A stretch of 38,477 nt of DNA. Origin: Planctomycetota bacterium (GTDB lineage Bacteria > Planctomycetota > Phycisphaerae > WQYP01). Positions 1 through 8,185 of the stretch are shown here, one piece after another. The stretch spans positions 1 to 38,477 of the forward strand of contig JAKAEB010000036.1 of NCBI GenBank assembly GCA_021818445.1, written 5' to 3'. The notes beneath the pieces are model-generated. The model was not told the DNA's origin. It saw only the letters and a program-made list of their open reading frames with translations, and searched no databases. Within the stretch, counting starts at the first letter, position 1. Each line of letters starts with the position of its first letter. A program made the translations under genes and the position numbers.

Positions 1-1062
1 ATCGCGGAAGCATACCACGAGGCGAAGAGGGGAGGAAAACTCGCACCGCTTCCCGAAGAACTCAAACCCTACGCCGACCAGGTATTTCAATTGATTGACA
101 GCGTATTCAGCGACGCACAGATGCCCGAAATTGGTGATGACCGCAAAGCTAAAATTAACCCCCTCAACGTACAGAACTTTGAGAAGAGGGAGTTTAAGGA
201 ACTTTGGAACCGCATCAACCAGAAGGCCGCGTACACCGTTCACTTTGACACAAACGAACTTATCGGAAAGTGTGTAAGGTCGTTAGACAGGGAACTTGCC
301 ATTTCGGCCTTGCAATACACCGTGCAACGCGGTGAGCAGGCCGCCGAAGCGACCGTCGAGACACTGAAAAAGGGTGAGGCATTCACCACCAGCGCCATTG
401 AGACAACAGAACACAGGGCATCAGTGCATTCAGCAGTGGAATACGACCTCATCGGCACACTGGCCGAGAAAACGCAGTTGTTGCGGGCGACCATCGCAGA
501 GATTCTCAGGGGTGTGCAGAAGCTCACGTTCGATCAATTTAAGCTGAATCCGGAGGAGTTCATTGTCAAGTCGTCCCGTATTATCAACGAGCAGAAAGCG
601 ACCGTCATAGTCGAGCATCTGACCTACGATCCTATCGGCGACCGCTACGGCGTGGACATATTCACCCAGGAAAAGCCAAAGGAAGACTTTACCAAGGCCA
701 TGAAGGTGAACCGGCACGTGTACGAGTATGTGTTCACGGATTCCAAGGTTGAGCGGGATTTTGTCACCGAGTTGGATACCGGGGCGGACGTAGTCGTTTA
801 TTCCAAGCTGCCAAAGGCCTTCTTCATACCAACGCCCGTTGGGAACTACAATCCCGATTGGGCAATCGCGTTCCAGCATGGTAAGGTGAAGCACGTTTAT
901 TTCGTTGCGGAGACGAAGGGTACACTGTCTTCACTCGACCTGCGTGACATCGAGGACTGCAAAATCCAGTGCGCCCGGAAGTTCTTCGCAAAAATTACCT
1001 CGGACCAGGTACGGTACGATGTTGTGGACAGCTACGGGAAACTCATGGAAATTGTGGGGTAG
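1..1062 (+). CDS. Type III restriction enzyme, Res subunit, C-terminal part (5' end outside window)
   Basis: The reading frame is open from base 1, with no start needed inside the window, and stops at 1060-1062, giving the last 353 residues. The C-terminal part has the nuclease-like pattern of type III Res subunits: a P-D-W-A-I segment, then F-V-A-E-T-K-G-T, then an I-E-D-C-K-I-Q-C-A-R-K-F-F helix and a final Y-x-V-V-D-S strand. In the family this P-D...E-T-K region is the endonuclease site that cuts DNA after ATP-dependent translocation. The helicase motifs and the partner methyltransferase (Mod) would lie upstream and cannot be seen. The neighbouring AbiE modules support a defence island. 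The family call rests on recognition of the C-terminal motifs. Confidence 0.85.
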   Translation: MAEAYHEAKRGGKLAPLPEELKPYADQVFQLIDSVFSDAQMPEIGDDRKAKINPLNVQNFEKREFKELWNRINQKAAYTVHFDTNELIGKCVRSLDRELAISALQYTVQRGEQAAEATVETLKKGEAFTTSAIETTEHRASVHSAVEYDLIGTLAEKTQLLRATIAEILRGVQKLTFDQFKLNPEEFIVKSSRIINEQKATVIVEHLTYDPIGDRYGVDIFTQEKPKEDFTKAMKVNRHVYEYVFTDSKVERDFVTELDTGADVVVYSKLPKAFFIPTPVGNYNPDWAIAFQHGKVKHVYFVAETKGTLSSLDLRDIEDCKIQCARKFFAKITSDQVRYDVVDSYGKLMEIVG

Positions 1063-1134
1063 CATCGCCGCCGGTGCGAAGGCATACTCGGCGTGGTGAT
1101 TACAATTTTTTCCGACTCATCTAAATGCATCAGC

Positions 1135-1354
1135 CCTGACGGAGGGGTTAACCCCGGTGCGTGACGGGCGATGGGCTTCCCATGGCTCGATCACGCGCTG
1201 GAAGCCGACATCGCGAAAGATGCGGGTGGCTTGGCTGCTTTTACGGATATACGGCTTTGCCGGTTGTCGCTGTATCGGCGTATCACCGCCGGCGTAATTC
1301 GCACGCGGCAGCCATTTTATTATTCCTTTATTGGATAATTACCCCCCCCTGCCG
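1135..1354 (+). repeat. Direct repeat, copy A, upstream of the first abiE module
   Basis: About 220 bases that recur at 3286-3505 in the same orientation and with the same length. The 5' third is diverged. From about 1198 on (CTGGAAGCCGACATCGCG) the two copies are almost identical through a CGGCG-TATCAC-CGCCG hairpin and an AT-rich TTTATTATTC stretch. The copy starts about 70 bases after the stop of the restriction gene. No convincing protein is encoded. Together the two copies bracket the abiEi/abiEii pair. Confidence 0.85.
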
Positions 1355-1472
1355 CTGCCTCCAACGGGGCCCGGGAGCAGTCCGCGCCACCAGGTAATGT
1401 CGGCTTCCTTGCCATACGCATAGTAAAACAGTTTTTTCGTAATCGCGAATATTCTAACTGCGCGGTTTGTTT

Positions 1473-1500
1473 TTGGCAATTGCTCTAAAATAGGTACAAT
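1473..1500 (+). promoter_or_regulatory. Probable sigma-70 promoter of the first abiEi gene
   Basis: TTGGCA at 1473-1478 and TACAAT at 1495-1500 are separated by 16 bases. Transcription would start near 1507, leaving a leader of about 58 bases before the ATG at 1565. The leader contains GGGA-CTTATAACA-TCCC, a small possible hairpin. AbiEi antitoxins are known to repress their own promoter, but no clear paired operator was identified. Confidence 0.55.
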
Positions 1501-1564
1501 GTGCAACGGAAATGCATAAAGGGACTTATAACATCCCGCTGTGCAGACGAAATGCAGGTGTTCT

Positions 1565-2359
1565 ATGAAAGCCAACAGATTGGGTGCATGGATTGACACT
1601 CTGCAGGCTTCCGGCCGTTATTGCTTCCAGCGTAACGAAGCAATTCAGGCGACGGGTTTGTCCAAAGAATCAGCCAAGAAGGCGATTCAGCGAATGGTCG
1701 CAAATCAACGCCTTGCGAAAGTCAAAGAGTATTTTTTTGTCATCGTTCCAATCGAATATCGCAATCTCGGCTCTCCCCCAGCATCGTGGTTTGTGGATCA
1801 ATTCATGGCTGCCGTGCACTTGCCTTACTATGTCGGATTACTTAGCGCTGCGTCGCTGCATGGGGCGTCACACCAACAACCCCAGGAATTCCAGATCGTA
1901 ACAACCAAGTCGATGCGGCCATTGACTGTGGCACGCCAACGTCTTCATTTCGTTAGCAAGAAGCGCATGGAGCGTACGGCTCGAATCTCGATGAAGACGC
2001 CGACGGGACACATCCAGGTATCCACGGTAGAGGCGACAGCACTGGATCTTGTGGAGTTCAGCCATGCGGCGGGAGGCCTTGGCAATATTGCCACAATCCT
2101 TAGTGAACTGGCGAGCAAGATGGCGCCGGAGCAACTTATCGCCGCAGCCGAAGGCGTGGAGGAGTACACGGTTGTTCAGCGGCTCGGGTTTTTGCTCGAT
2201 TCGCTTGGCGAAGCCCGTCTAAGTGACCCGTTGGCGAAATGGCTCGTCGGACAAAAGCCTCGTTTTGTGCCGCTGGTGCCAAGCGAACCCAAACGTAATG
2301 TGCGACGGGATCAGCGATGGAAACTGATAGTGAATGATGTGATTGAGGTAGAAGTGTGA
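1565..2359 (+). CDS. abiEi: AbiEi-type antitoxin / transcriptional regulator (type IV toxin-antitoxin)
   Basis: A 264-residue protein. The N-terminal ~60 residues form a winged-helix region (Y-C-F-Q-R-N-E-A-I-Q-A-T-G-L-S-K-E-S), followed by the mixed alpha/beta AbiEi body with the conserved Y-Y-V-G-L-L-S-A-A-S-L-H-G-A stretch near residues 79-92. In the family the N-terminal domain binds the module's own promoter and the C-terminal domain counteracts the AbiEii nucleotidyltransferase without direct contact. The ATG at 1565 was chosen over the in-frame GTG at 1541 because the fold begins there; the ribosome-binding site is weak (AGGTG). It overlaps the toxin gene by four bases (GTGA), typical of translational coupling. 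Confidence 0.85.
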   Translation: MKANRLGAWIDTLQASGRYCFQRNEAIQATGLSKESAKKAIQRMVANQRLAKVKEYFFVIVPIEYRNLGSPPASWFVDQFMAAVHLPYYVGLLSAASLHGASHQQPQEFQIVTTKSMRPLTVARQRLHFVSKKRMERTARISMKTPTGHIQVSTVEATALDLVEFSHAAGGLGNIATILSELASKMAPEQLIAAAEGVEEYTVVQRLGFLLDSLGEARLSDPLAKWLVGQKPRFVPLVPSEPKRNVRRDQRWKLIVNDVIEVEV

Positions 2360-3198
2360 TCCCCCAAGCCCATATTGCCGCGTGGCGAAAATTCGCGCCT
2401 TGGCCAGATGACGCCCAAATCGAACAGGACCTCGTGCTATCGCGGGCGTTGGTGGCAATATTTTCTGCCGCATCATTGCAGAGCCAGTTGACGCTTCGCG
2501 GTGGTACAGCTTTGAATAAGCTGTATCTGGAATCGCCCATTCGGTATTCAGAAGACATAGATTTAGTCCAGGTTAAGGCCACCGCAATTGGCCCGGTTAT
2601 CGACGAAATTCGAAAACAGATGGCCCCCTGGCTTGGAGAGCCCAAGCGTTCTGCCTCACAAACAAGCACAACGCTGGTTTACCGATTCGAGCCTGAAATT
2701 CCACCCACACGAACGCTGCGATTGAAATTGGAAATCAATACGCGCGAACATTTTACGGTGTTGGGTCTGCACCGCCGCGCTTTTGCGTTAGAGAATCCGT
2801 GGTTCCAGGGGTCTGCGTCAATACTGACCTATCACATTAACGAACTGCTCGGCACTAAGCTCCGCGCCTTGTATCAGCGGCGGAAGGGACGCGATCTGTT
2901 TGACCTCTGGTTTTGTTCTCAGAACGGCTTGTTGCAAGCCGCCGATGTTGTCAGATGCTTCGCCCATTATATGCGCTCGGAGGGACACGACGTTTCCCGT
3001 GCGCAGTTCGAGCAGAATCTATAGGAGAAATCACGTAATAAATTTTTCCTTACTGACATCAGGCCGTTGTTGACTGCCGGCGTGGAATACGATTCTGTAG
3101 CAGCGTTAGAAGTGGTGCGAAAGTCACTTATAGAGTTTTTGCCGGGGAACGCTTGGGCAGGCCCCCCCGTGCAGGTGGGCAAAGGACGCTATCAGTAA
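2356..3198 (+). pseudogene. abiEii: AbiEii nucleotidyltransferase toxin gene interrupted by an in-frame amber codon
   Basis: Starts with GTG overlapping the abiEi stop. Motif L-R-G-G-T-A-L-N-K at about residues 47-55 and Y-S-E-D-I-D-L-V at about 63-70 are the nucleotidyltransferase (DUF1814) active-site motifs. A later K-L-R-A-L-Y-Q-R-R-K-G-R-D-L-F-D-L segment is also standard. The frame stops at TAG (3022-3024) after 222 residues. The same frame then continues without a shift through F-L-T-D-I-R-P-L-L and ends L-I-E-F-L-P-G-N-A-W-A-G-P-P before TAA at 3196-3198. This is the normal C-terminal end of the family, so the full protein would be about 280 residues. It is either a nonsense mutation giving a shortened toxin or, less likely, read-through. 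The active-site motifs lie before the stop. Confidence 0.85.
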
Positions 3199-3285
3199 CT
3201 TGGTGTGAGCCGGCACCAGCGAAGTCTTTCGGCGTTGCAATTGCGCCGGGGACGATTGGCTGGATACCTTTTGTACTGCTTCGGC

Positions 3286-3505
3286 CCCGACGGGCGAATT
3301 AACCCCGGTGCGTGAGGCGCGATGGCCTTACGAAAGGCTCGATTATGCACTGGAAGCCGACATCGCGAAAGATGCGGGTGGTTTGGCTGGCCATACGGTC
3401 ATACGGCTTTGCCGGTTGTCGCTGTATCGGCGTATCACCGCCGGCGTAATTCGCACGCGGCAGCCATTTTATTATTCATTTATTGGATAATTAGCCCCCC
3501 CTGCC
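3286..3505 (+). repeat. Direct repeat, copy B, downstream of the first abiE module
   Basis: Second copy of the 1135-1354 repeat, same orientation and length. It begins about 88 bases after the ancestral abiEii stop, a position similar to that of copy A behind the restriction gene. The short frames across it differ between copies and look non-coding. Recombination between A and B would remove the toxin-antitoxin cassette. Confidence 0.85.
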
Positions 3506-3550
3506 GGCGGCGGCCAGTGGATTCAAAACCCCGTCCGCACATTACACGGT

Positions 3551-3581
3551 GTGACATGCGTGACACGTGACACATGTGACA
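3551..3581 (+). repeat. Short GTGACA repeat cluster
   Basis: GTGACA occurs at 3551, 3560, 3567 and 3576, i.e. at 9-, 7- and 9-base intervals, just after repeat copy B. It could be a cluster of protein-binding sites or a simple low-complexity tract; nothing adjacent decides. Confidence 0.5.
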
Positions 3582-4142
3582 CACGAAGTCGATTTTTCAG
3601 CAAAAGATGGGACTTATGTCATCCTAGGGCCGGAACTGGTATATCCTCAAGTGCATCGCCACCGCCTCTTTTACGCCGTCCAAAACTTTTGAGGGTAACT
3701 CCCGTCGCCGAGCGCTGGTTCACGCGGCCGGGATTATACCAGATTAGCGGTTGTGGCACTGGTCAAGAGCGGCGGGTAATAGAAGGCCAGTGTGGTATCA
3801 CCGCAATGCCCAGCATTTTGACAAGGGCGGCATAACCAGCCGGGCGAACGCTTTGGTTGTTTTGAAAATCACCATTAACCACGCAATTTCCGTGAAAAAC
3901 AGACGCAGTATGAAATTATTGCACGCACAATGCCACATTGCAAGAAAAACGATCGCGGATTGGGGAATCGCCGAATGTTGGCCGACTCACGCACTGCTCC
4001 GGGGGGGCGAGCCAATTTTCATTCCACTGGAGACGGCGCAATGGTTGGCATACCCAGCGATGGCGATGACCCGCGCTTTTGACGAGTTGGAGGATGCCAG
4101 CCTGGGGCGAGTTGATCGCGGAGTGCAGTGCCCGGCAGTACA
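3582..4142. other. Intergenic DNA without a supportable gene
   Basis: About 560 bases between the GTGACA cluster and the decayed toxin fragment. Open frames exist on both strands but have no family resemblance, no good ribosome-binding site and odd composition. This looks like degraded island DNA. Confidence 0.5.
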
Positions 4143-4231
4143 CTCTGGCCGAGAAATTTCGCGCCGCGATGCAGACACGCCGCACCATTTTATCCCCCGG
4201 ACCGGATGCTCGTTTCGCAATTTTCGACTGA
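4143..4231 (+). pseudogene. Fragment of an AbiEii-like nucleotidyltransferase gene
   Basis: Bases 4143-4171 are identical over 29 positions to 5734-5762 in the intact toxin gene downstream. Translated in the matching frame the fragment gives L-A-E-K-F-R-A-A-M followed by a degenerate continuation ending in F-A-I-F-D and TGA (4229-4231). In the intact protein this is the conserved A-L-A-E-K-F-R-A-A-M...R-D-F-F-D-L region. Neither the upstream half nor the C-terminus can be recognised, so this is a remnant of a related gene or of a partial duplication. Confidence 0.7.
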
Positions 4232-4341
4232 AGCAATACGTTAAAATTGGGTGTCACGTTTTTGCAGCAAAAATACTTTTCTCGCGCATGACGCCAAAGC
4301 TACCAAGAGATGGGCTGGTCATTATAGTTTCGTATTATTGC

Positions 4342-4369
4342 TTTACAGACAATTATCTTGAAATATAAT
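4342..4369 (+). promoter_or_regulatory. Promoter predicted to give a leaderless transcript of the second antitoxin
   Basis: TTTACA (4342-4347), a 16-base spacer and a perfect TATAAT (4364-4369). The ATG at 4376 follows the -10 box after only six bases, so the expected transcription start falls on the initiation codon. No Shine-Dalgarno sequence is present upstream, which agrees with a leaderless mRNA. Confidence 0.6.
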
Positions 4370-4375
4370 TACCGT

Positions 4376-5170
4376 ATGGCCCGCAGGTTGGGACAACTCG
4401 AAGCAGCGGCTCTGGCCTATGCCCAGATGCGCGATCTCCGCATCGTGAAAACGGGTGACATGGTTGCCGCGCTGCGAATTACGGCCAAACAGGAGCGGGA
4501 ATTGCTCAGCCGCATGGCTCGTGCCCACATGATTGCCAACGTGCGCAGGGGTCTATATCTCTTTCCGGCCAAACTCCCCGTCGCGGCCGCGTGGGTGCCG
4601 GATGACGCTGCCGTAATCAATGCCTTGATGGCGGATAAGCAGGCCCGCTACCAGATCACTGGTCCAAATGCGTTTAACCGCTACGGCTACGACGAGCAGA
4701 TTCCTTCCCGGATTACCATCTACAATGACAGGTTCTCCAGTGAGCGCCGCATTGGCCAGATATCCCTTACGCTGATTAAGGTTAACCGCAATCGCCTTGG
4801 CGGCGTCGAGAGGGTGCCAATGCGATCAGGCCAAACCCTGGTTTACTCTTCGCGGACGCGCACACTTGTCGATGCAGTATATGATTGGTCCCGCTTCGAC
4901 AGCCTACCCCGTGCCTATGGCTGGATTCGGCAAGATATTGAGGCCGCCCGCATAACACCAGATGAGTTGGCAAAAATGGCTATCCTCTATGGGAACTTGG
5001 CTACAATCCGCCGCATCGGTGCCCTGCTTGAACAAATGGGTGGTGACCGGCGGATTCTCAGGCGGCTGGAACGATCGCTTACCACGTCAACGGCCAAGAT
5101 TCCTCTGGTTCCTGGCAAAGCCATCCGCGGAACCTTGCTGAAGCGCTGGGGGATCGTGCTGAATGGCTGA
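4376..5170 (+). CDS. AbiEi-like antitoxin / winged-helix regulator, second module
   Basis: A 264-residue protein. The N-terminus is a helix-turn-helix domain (residues ~15-60, V-A-A-L-R-I-T-A-K-Q-E-R-E-L-L-S-R-M, then G-L-Y-L-F-P wing). The middle has Y-Q-I-T-G-P-N-A-F-N-R-Y-G-Y, corresponding to the S-A-A-x-L-H-G region of AbiEi proteins. It is distinct in sequence from the first antitoxin. An in-frame TTG at 4358 would add six residues, but it lies across the -10 box, so the ATG at 4376 is preferred. It overlaps the toxin gene by eight bases, indicating an operon. Expected role: repress its own promoter and neutralise the downstream nucleotidyltransferase. Confidence 0.8.
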   Translation: MARRLGQLEAAALAYAQMRDLRIVKTGDMVAALRITAKQERELLSRMARAHMIANVRRGLYLFPAKLPVAAAWVPDDAAVINALMADKQARYQITGPNAFNRYGYDEQIPSRITIYNDRFSSERRIGQISLTLIKVNRNRLGGVERVPMRSGQTLVYSSRTRTLVDAVYDWSRFDSLPRAYGWIRQDIEAARITPDELAKMAILYGNLATIRRIGALLEQMGGDRRILRRLERSLTTSTAKIPLVPGKAIRGTLLKRWGIVLNG

Positions 5171-6044
5171 ATTCAGCGGCTTACATTTACATGAAGATCC
5201 GCCGCTGTTTCGTGAGGCGATCAATTTGACGGTAGCGCGGACAGGTTTCAATGCCCGCCTTATCGAACGTGATTACTTCTGCACGCTTCTCCTGGCATAT
5301 TTTGCCCGATACGGCGGCGATACACTCGTGTTCAAGGGCGGCACGTGCCTGGCAAAAGTCCACGCCGGATTCTATCGGCTAAGCGAGGACCTGGATTTTA
5401 CGATTCCATTACCCGCCGCCGCCAACCGCGCCGTGCGCCGACAAGCGGCCACCAAGATCAAGAATGCCGTTCACGGCATCGCCGATTACCTATCCGGCTT
5501 TGTGGCGACAGGGCCGCTTAAGGGGGCAAATCATTCGACGCAATACAATGGCTTTATCCGATACAAATCCCCGACCAGCGGCCAGGACGAGGATGTGCTG
5601 ATTGAAGCAAGCGTTCGTGAGCCGTTGCTGCTCCCCGTTAAAGATGCGCCGGTCAAGACGTTGCTGCTCGATCCCCTCACTGGCGATGCAGCCGTTTCTG
5701 CCATACCGGTTCGCTGCATCGCCATGAAGGAAGCTCTGGCCGAGAAATTTCGCGCCGCGATGTCACGCAAAGATGTGGCCATCCGCGATTTTTTCGACCT
5801 TGACTATGCATCCCAACACCTCGGGCTGGACCCGACCGATCCGGAGTTGGTCGAGTTGGTTCAGCGGAAACTGGCCGTACCGGGCAATTTGCCTGTAGAC
5901 GTAAGCCCAGAAAGGTTTGCCCTCCTCGAGCGACAGCTTGATGCCCGGCTTAAGGCAGTTCTTCGAGACAGAGAGTTTGCCGAGTTCGATTTGCGTCGCG
6001 CATTTAATATGGTCGTCGCCATAGCCAAAATCTGCATACTATGA
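5163..6044 (+). CDS. AbiEii-like nucleotidyltransferase toxin, intact, second module
   Basis: A 293-residue protein of the DUF1814 / AbiEii nucleotidyltransferase group. Motif F-K-G-G-T-C-L-A-K at about residues 58-66 and L-S-E-D-L-D-F at about 73-79 supply the glycine-rich and acidic active-site elements. E-A-S-V-R-E-P-L matches the third acidic motif. E-K-F-R-A-A-M-S-R-K-D-V-A-I-R-D-F-F-D-L is the conserved lysine/aspartate region. Members of this group transfer nucleotides to targets such as tRNA and block growth; the target here is not known. Unlike the first module, the gene has no premature stop. Part of it (5734-5762) also occurs as a fragment at 4143-4171. Confidence 0.85.
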   Translation: MAEFSGLHLHEDPPLFREAINLTVARTGFNARLIERDYFCTLLLAYFARYGGDTLVFKGGTCLAKVHAGFYRLSEDLDFTIPLPAAANRAVRRQAATKIKNAVHGIADYLSGFVATGPLKGANHSTQYNGFIRYKSPTSGQDEDVLIEASVREPLLLPVKDAPVKTLLLDPLTGDAAVSAIPVRCIAMKEALAEKFRAAMSRKDVAIRDFFDLDYASQHLGLDPTDPELVELVQRKLAVPGNLPVDVSPERFALLERQLDARLKAVLRDREFAEFDLRRAFNMVVAIAKICIL

Positions 6045-6168
6045 CGATCGATTTGTGGTTTTGTGTCGGCGTGGTGGATACCGGCCAAAGCTCAATTTCC
6101 AGCCATTGAATTGCCTCGGCTGCGTTACTGTGTTTTCGTAGCGAATGGACTCGGTCGTCCCCGGGGCG

Positions 6169-6837
6169 TTAATCCATCAAATTAAATTTGTAGCGCAATA
6201 CCTGAATCAAAAACATTTGCCGGGTGAAGCTCAGACCGCTGCCAAAGCGAATGCTTTTTGGGCCTTCAATGGTAATGGCGCTGCCGTTGCGGCCCGGGTA
6301 GGGAATATTGGCAAGATTGGTATCGATCCGCGAGTCGGGCGAAATGGTGGTGTGCTGCCGCCAGCCAAACCCCCAAACCCCAGTGAAAATGGTCACGTCA
6401 TCTCCGGTGGCGGTTAAAATCACTTTGCCGTCAATCGTCATGGCCGCAATAGCCCAAAACAAAACGGATCCAAGTAAAAATGGTATCCCGAAAAGCGACA
6501 TAAACGGATTGAATTTACCTTGAACGATCTGGCTGCCATATATTCCGCCCAGTGAAGCACCGGACCAGACGCACATAAACGGTACAAGAAAAAATGCGAT
6601 CGGTGAGCGACTGGTTGCGCCGGCAGTCCAGCCGTCCATCGTCTCGCGGTACCAGCACCCTTTGGGCGGGTCGGATGTTGGATCAAATGGGGGATTCACT
6701 CTCGGTCCGGGACCCCCGCCAACCAATTCGCTTAGCTGATACGCTTGGCTGCACGCGCGGCAAAATGCAACGTTATTGGCAACGTTGACATCCGCATCAG
6801 CCAAGGCGGACCCGCAATTTGGACATGCGAGTTTCAA
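6169..6837 (-). CDS. Zinc-ribbon membrane protein of unknown function
   Basis: A 222-residue protein. The TTG at 6835-6837 is chosen because GGAGGG stands five bases upstream, and any longer start would run into the tRNA gene. Cys5-x-x-Cys8 and Cys26-x-x-Cys29 form a zinc ribbon. Two hydrophobic segments follow in the middle (from F-F-L-V-P-F-M and from F-M-S-L-F-G-I-P-F-L-L). The C-terminal ~80 residues are soluble and beta-rich, resembling a small PH-like or photosystem-assembly-type domain, but no family is recognised with certainty. It probably sits in the inner membrane with the zinc ribbon in the cytoplasm. Confidence 0.7.
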   Translation of the reverse strand: MKLACPNCGSALADADVNVANNVAFCRACSQAYQLSELVGGGPGPRVNPPFDPTSDPPKGCWYRETMDGWTAGATSRSPIAFFLVPFMCVWSGASLGGIYGSQIVQGKFNPFMSLFGIPFLLGSVLFWAIAAMTIDGKVILTATGDDVTIFTGVWGFGWRQHTTISPDSRIDTNLANIPYPGRNGSAITIEGPKSIRFGSGLSFTRQMFLIQVLRYKFNLMD

Positions 6838-6884
6838 ACGGCACCCTCCGGCGGAATTAAACAGGGAAATGAAATACAAAAAAT

Positions 6885-6957
6885 TGAGGCCGCTGGGGAT
6901 CGAACCCAGGACCAACAGATTAAAAGTCTGTTGCTCTACCAGCTGAGCTACGGCCTC
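6885..6957 (-). tRNA. tRNA-Lys (anticodon UUU)
   Basis: A complete cloverleaf reads on the minus strand: 7-bp acceptor stem GAGGCCG/CGGCCTC, D arm GCTC...GAGC, anticodon stem ACAGA/TCTGT with loop CTTTTAA, T arm CTGGG-TTCGATC-CCCAG, and discriminator A at 6885. The anticodon TTT gives lysine. The CCA end is not encoded. Its 3' end points toward the defence island, but no duplicated 3' tRNA segment was found in the window to show integration here. Confidence 0.97.
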
Positions 6958-7149
6958 TGATCGCCGGACGAATCAGGCGAGCCACGTATTCTATTTCACT
7001 TCGCGGCTGTGGCAAGCGCCGGTGGCCTGTTCCGGGATATTTTTTGCCGAGGATTCGCATCCGCGTGCCGCCCCACCAATAGCCGAAGAAAAGCAGGCGT
7101 TTGCCCATCAGCTTTCATTGGCGAAGGTGCTGGAGTTAAATTAAGGCAC

Positions 7150-7177
7150 TTGAAATATTCAGAATACCTAGTATTCT
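7150..7177 (+). promoter_or_regulatory. Candidate cysD promoter with an overlapping palindromic operator
   Basis: TTGAAA (7150-7155) and TATTCT (7172-7177), 16 bases apart, form a plausible promoter about 40 bases before cysD. AGAATAC-CTA-GTATTCT (7161-7177) is a perfect 7-3-7 inverted repeat covering the spacer and the -10 box, where a repressor would block polymerase. Such palindromes fit Rrf2-type or other sulfur regulators, but the identity of the protein is a guess. Confidence 0.5.
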
Positions 7178-7216
7178 TATAGGAATAGTAGGTAAACGAC
7201 ATAAAGGTAGCGGAAT

Positions 7217-8122
7217 ATGCCCCAAACTATGACCCATCTGAAGGAACTCGAGGCCGAAAGCATTCATATTATGCGGGAGGTGGCGTCGGAATTTGAACGC
7301 CCGGTGATGCTGTTTTCCAGCGGCAAGGATTCGTCCGTCATGCTGCACCTGGCGCTGAAGGCGTTCCATCCCGGCAAGCCGCCGTTTCCATTTCTGCATA
7401 TCGATACCACCTGGGATTTTAAGGAGGTATACGCCTTTCGCGATCGGGTGGTCGCCAAGTACGGATTAAACCTGCTGGTGCACACCAATATGGACGCCAT
7501 ACGTGCGGGTGTTAACCCATTTGATTCCGGCAGCGTGAAATATACGCACAACATGAATCTGCAAGGTCTGCTGCAGGCATTGAAAAAGTACAAATTTGAT
7601 GCTGCATTTGGCGGTGCCCGACGCGAGGAGGAAAAATCGCGTGCCAAAGAGCGGATATTTTCGTTCCGTGACAGGCATTACCAATGGGACCCGAAAAATC
7701 AGCGGCCGGAGATGTGGAACATTTACAATGCCCGCATCAATCCGGGTGAATCGATCCGGGTATTTCCGCTTTCCAACTGGACGGAACTGGATATCTGGCA
7801 ATATATTTTTCAGGAAAATATTGAATTGTGTCCGCTGTATTTTGCCGCACCGCGACCGGTGGTACGGCGTGACCCACAACTGATTTACGTCAATGACGCC
7901 CGTTATCCGCTGGCTGCGGGGGAAACGCCCGAGGTGCGGCAGGTACGGTTTCGCACACTGGGGTGCTATCCGCTGACGGGTGCCATAGAGTCGCAGGCCG
8001 ACACCCTGCCCAAAATTATTGAGGAAATGTTACTTTTCCGTCAGTCGGAACGCGCCGGGCGGGCGATTGACCATGACGAACAGGGATCCATGGAACAGAA
8101 AAAGCGCGAGGGGTATTTTTAA
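7217..8122 (+). CDS. cysD: Sulfate adenylyltransferase subunit 2 (CysD)
   Basis: A 301-residue protein, normal for CysD. The PP-loop F-S-S-G-K-D-S-S (residues 33-40) binds [13 protein letters not shown] follows, then [15 protein letters not shown] and [10 protein letters not shown] near the end, all family signatures. With CysN it makes adenosine 5'-phosphosulfate from sulfate and ATP, driven by GTP hydrolysis, in the cytoplasm. AAAGG lies nine bases before the ATG. The partner gene follows after 63 bases in the same direction, so the two are very probably cotranscribed. Confidence 0.96.
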   Translation: MPQTMTHLKELEAESIHIMREVASEFERPVMLFSSGKDSSVMLHLALKAFHPGKPPFPFLHIDTTWDFKEVYAFRDRVVAKYGLNLLVHTNMDAIRAGVNPFDSGSVKYTHNMNLQGLLQALKKYKFDAAFGGARREEEKSRAKERIFSFRDRHYQWDPKNQRPEMWNIYNARINPGESIRVFPLSNWTELDIWQYIFQENIELCPLYFAAPRPVVRRDPQLIYVNDARYPLAAGETPEVRQVRFRTLGCYPLTGAIESQADTLPKIIEEMLLFRQSERAGRAIDHDEQGSMEQKKREGYF

Positions 8123-8185
8123 TGATGCCCTGCGGGCACCCCCGACGAACATCAGGCATGACCACCGGTAAACAGGAATAACCAT

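Noticed and set aside
1135..1354. Idea that the direct repeats are integron attC sites
   Set aside because: The expected GTTRRRY/RYYYAAC core pairs were not found in the right positions.
3551..3835. 94-codon open frame with a Cys/Thr/Asp/Arg-rich start
   Set aside because: The start is simply translation of the GTGACA repeats; no ribosome-binding site and no family resemblance.
3751..4368. 205-codon open frame before the second abiE module
   Set aside because: It reads across the toxin remnant in the wrong frame and has no start signal.
6885..6957. tRNA-Lys as the integration site of the defence island
   Set aside because: No second copy of the tRNA 3' end was seen in the window and no integrase gene is present.
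6920..7108. Minus-strand frame overlapping the tRNA gene
   Set aside because: It runs through the tRNA sequence and has an unlikely composition.
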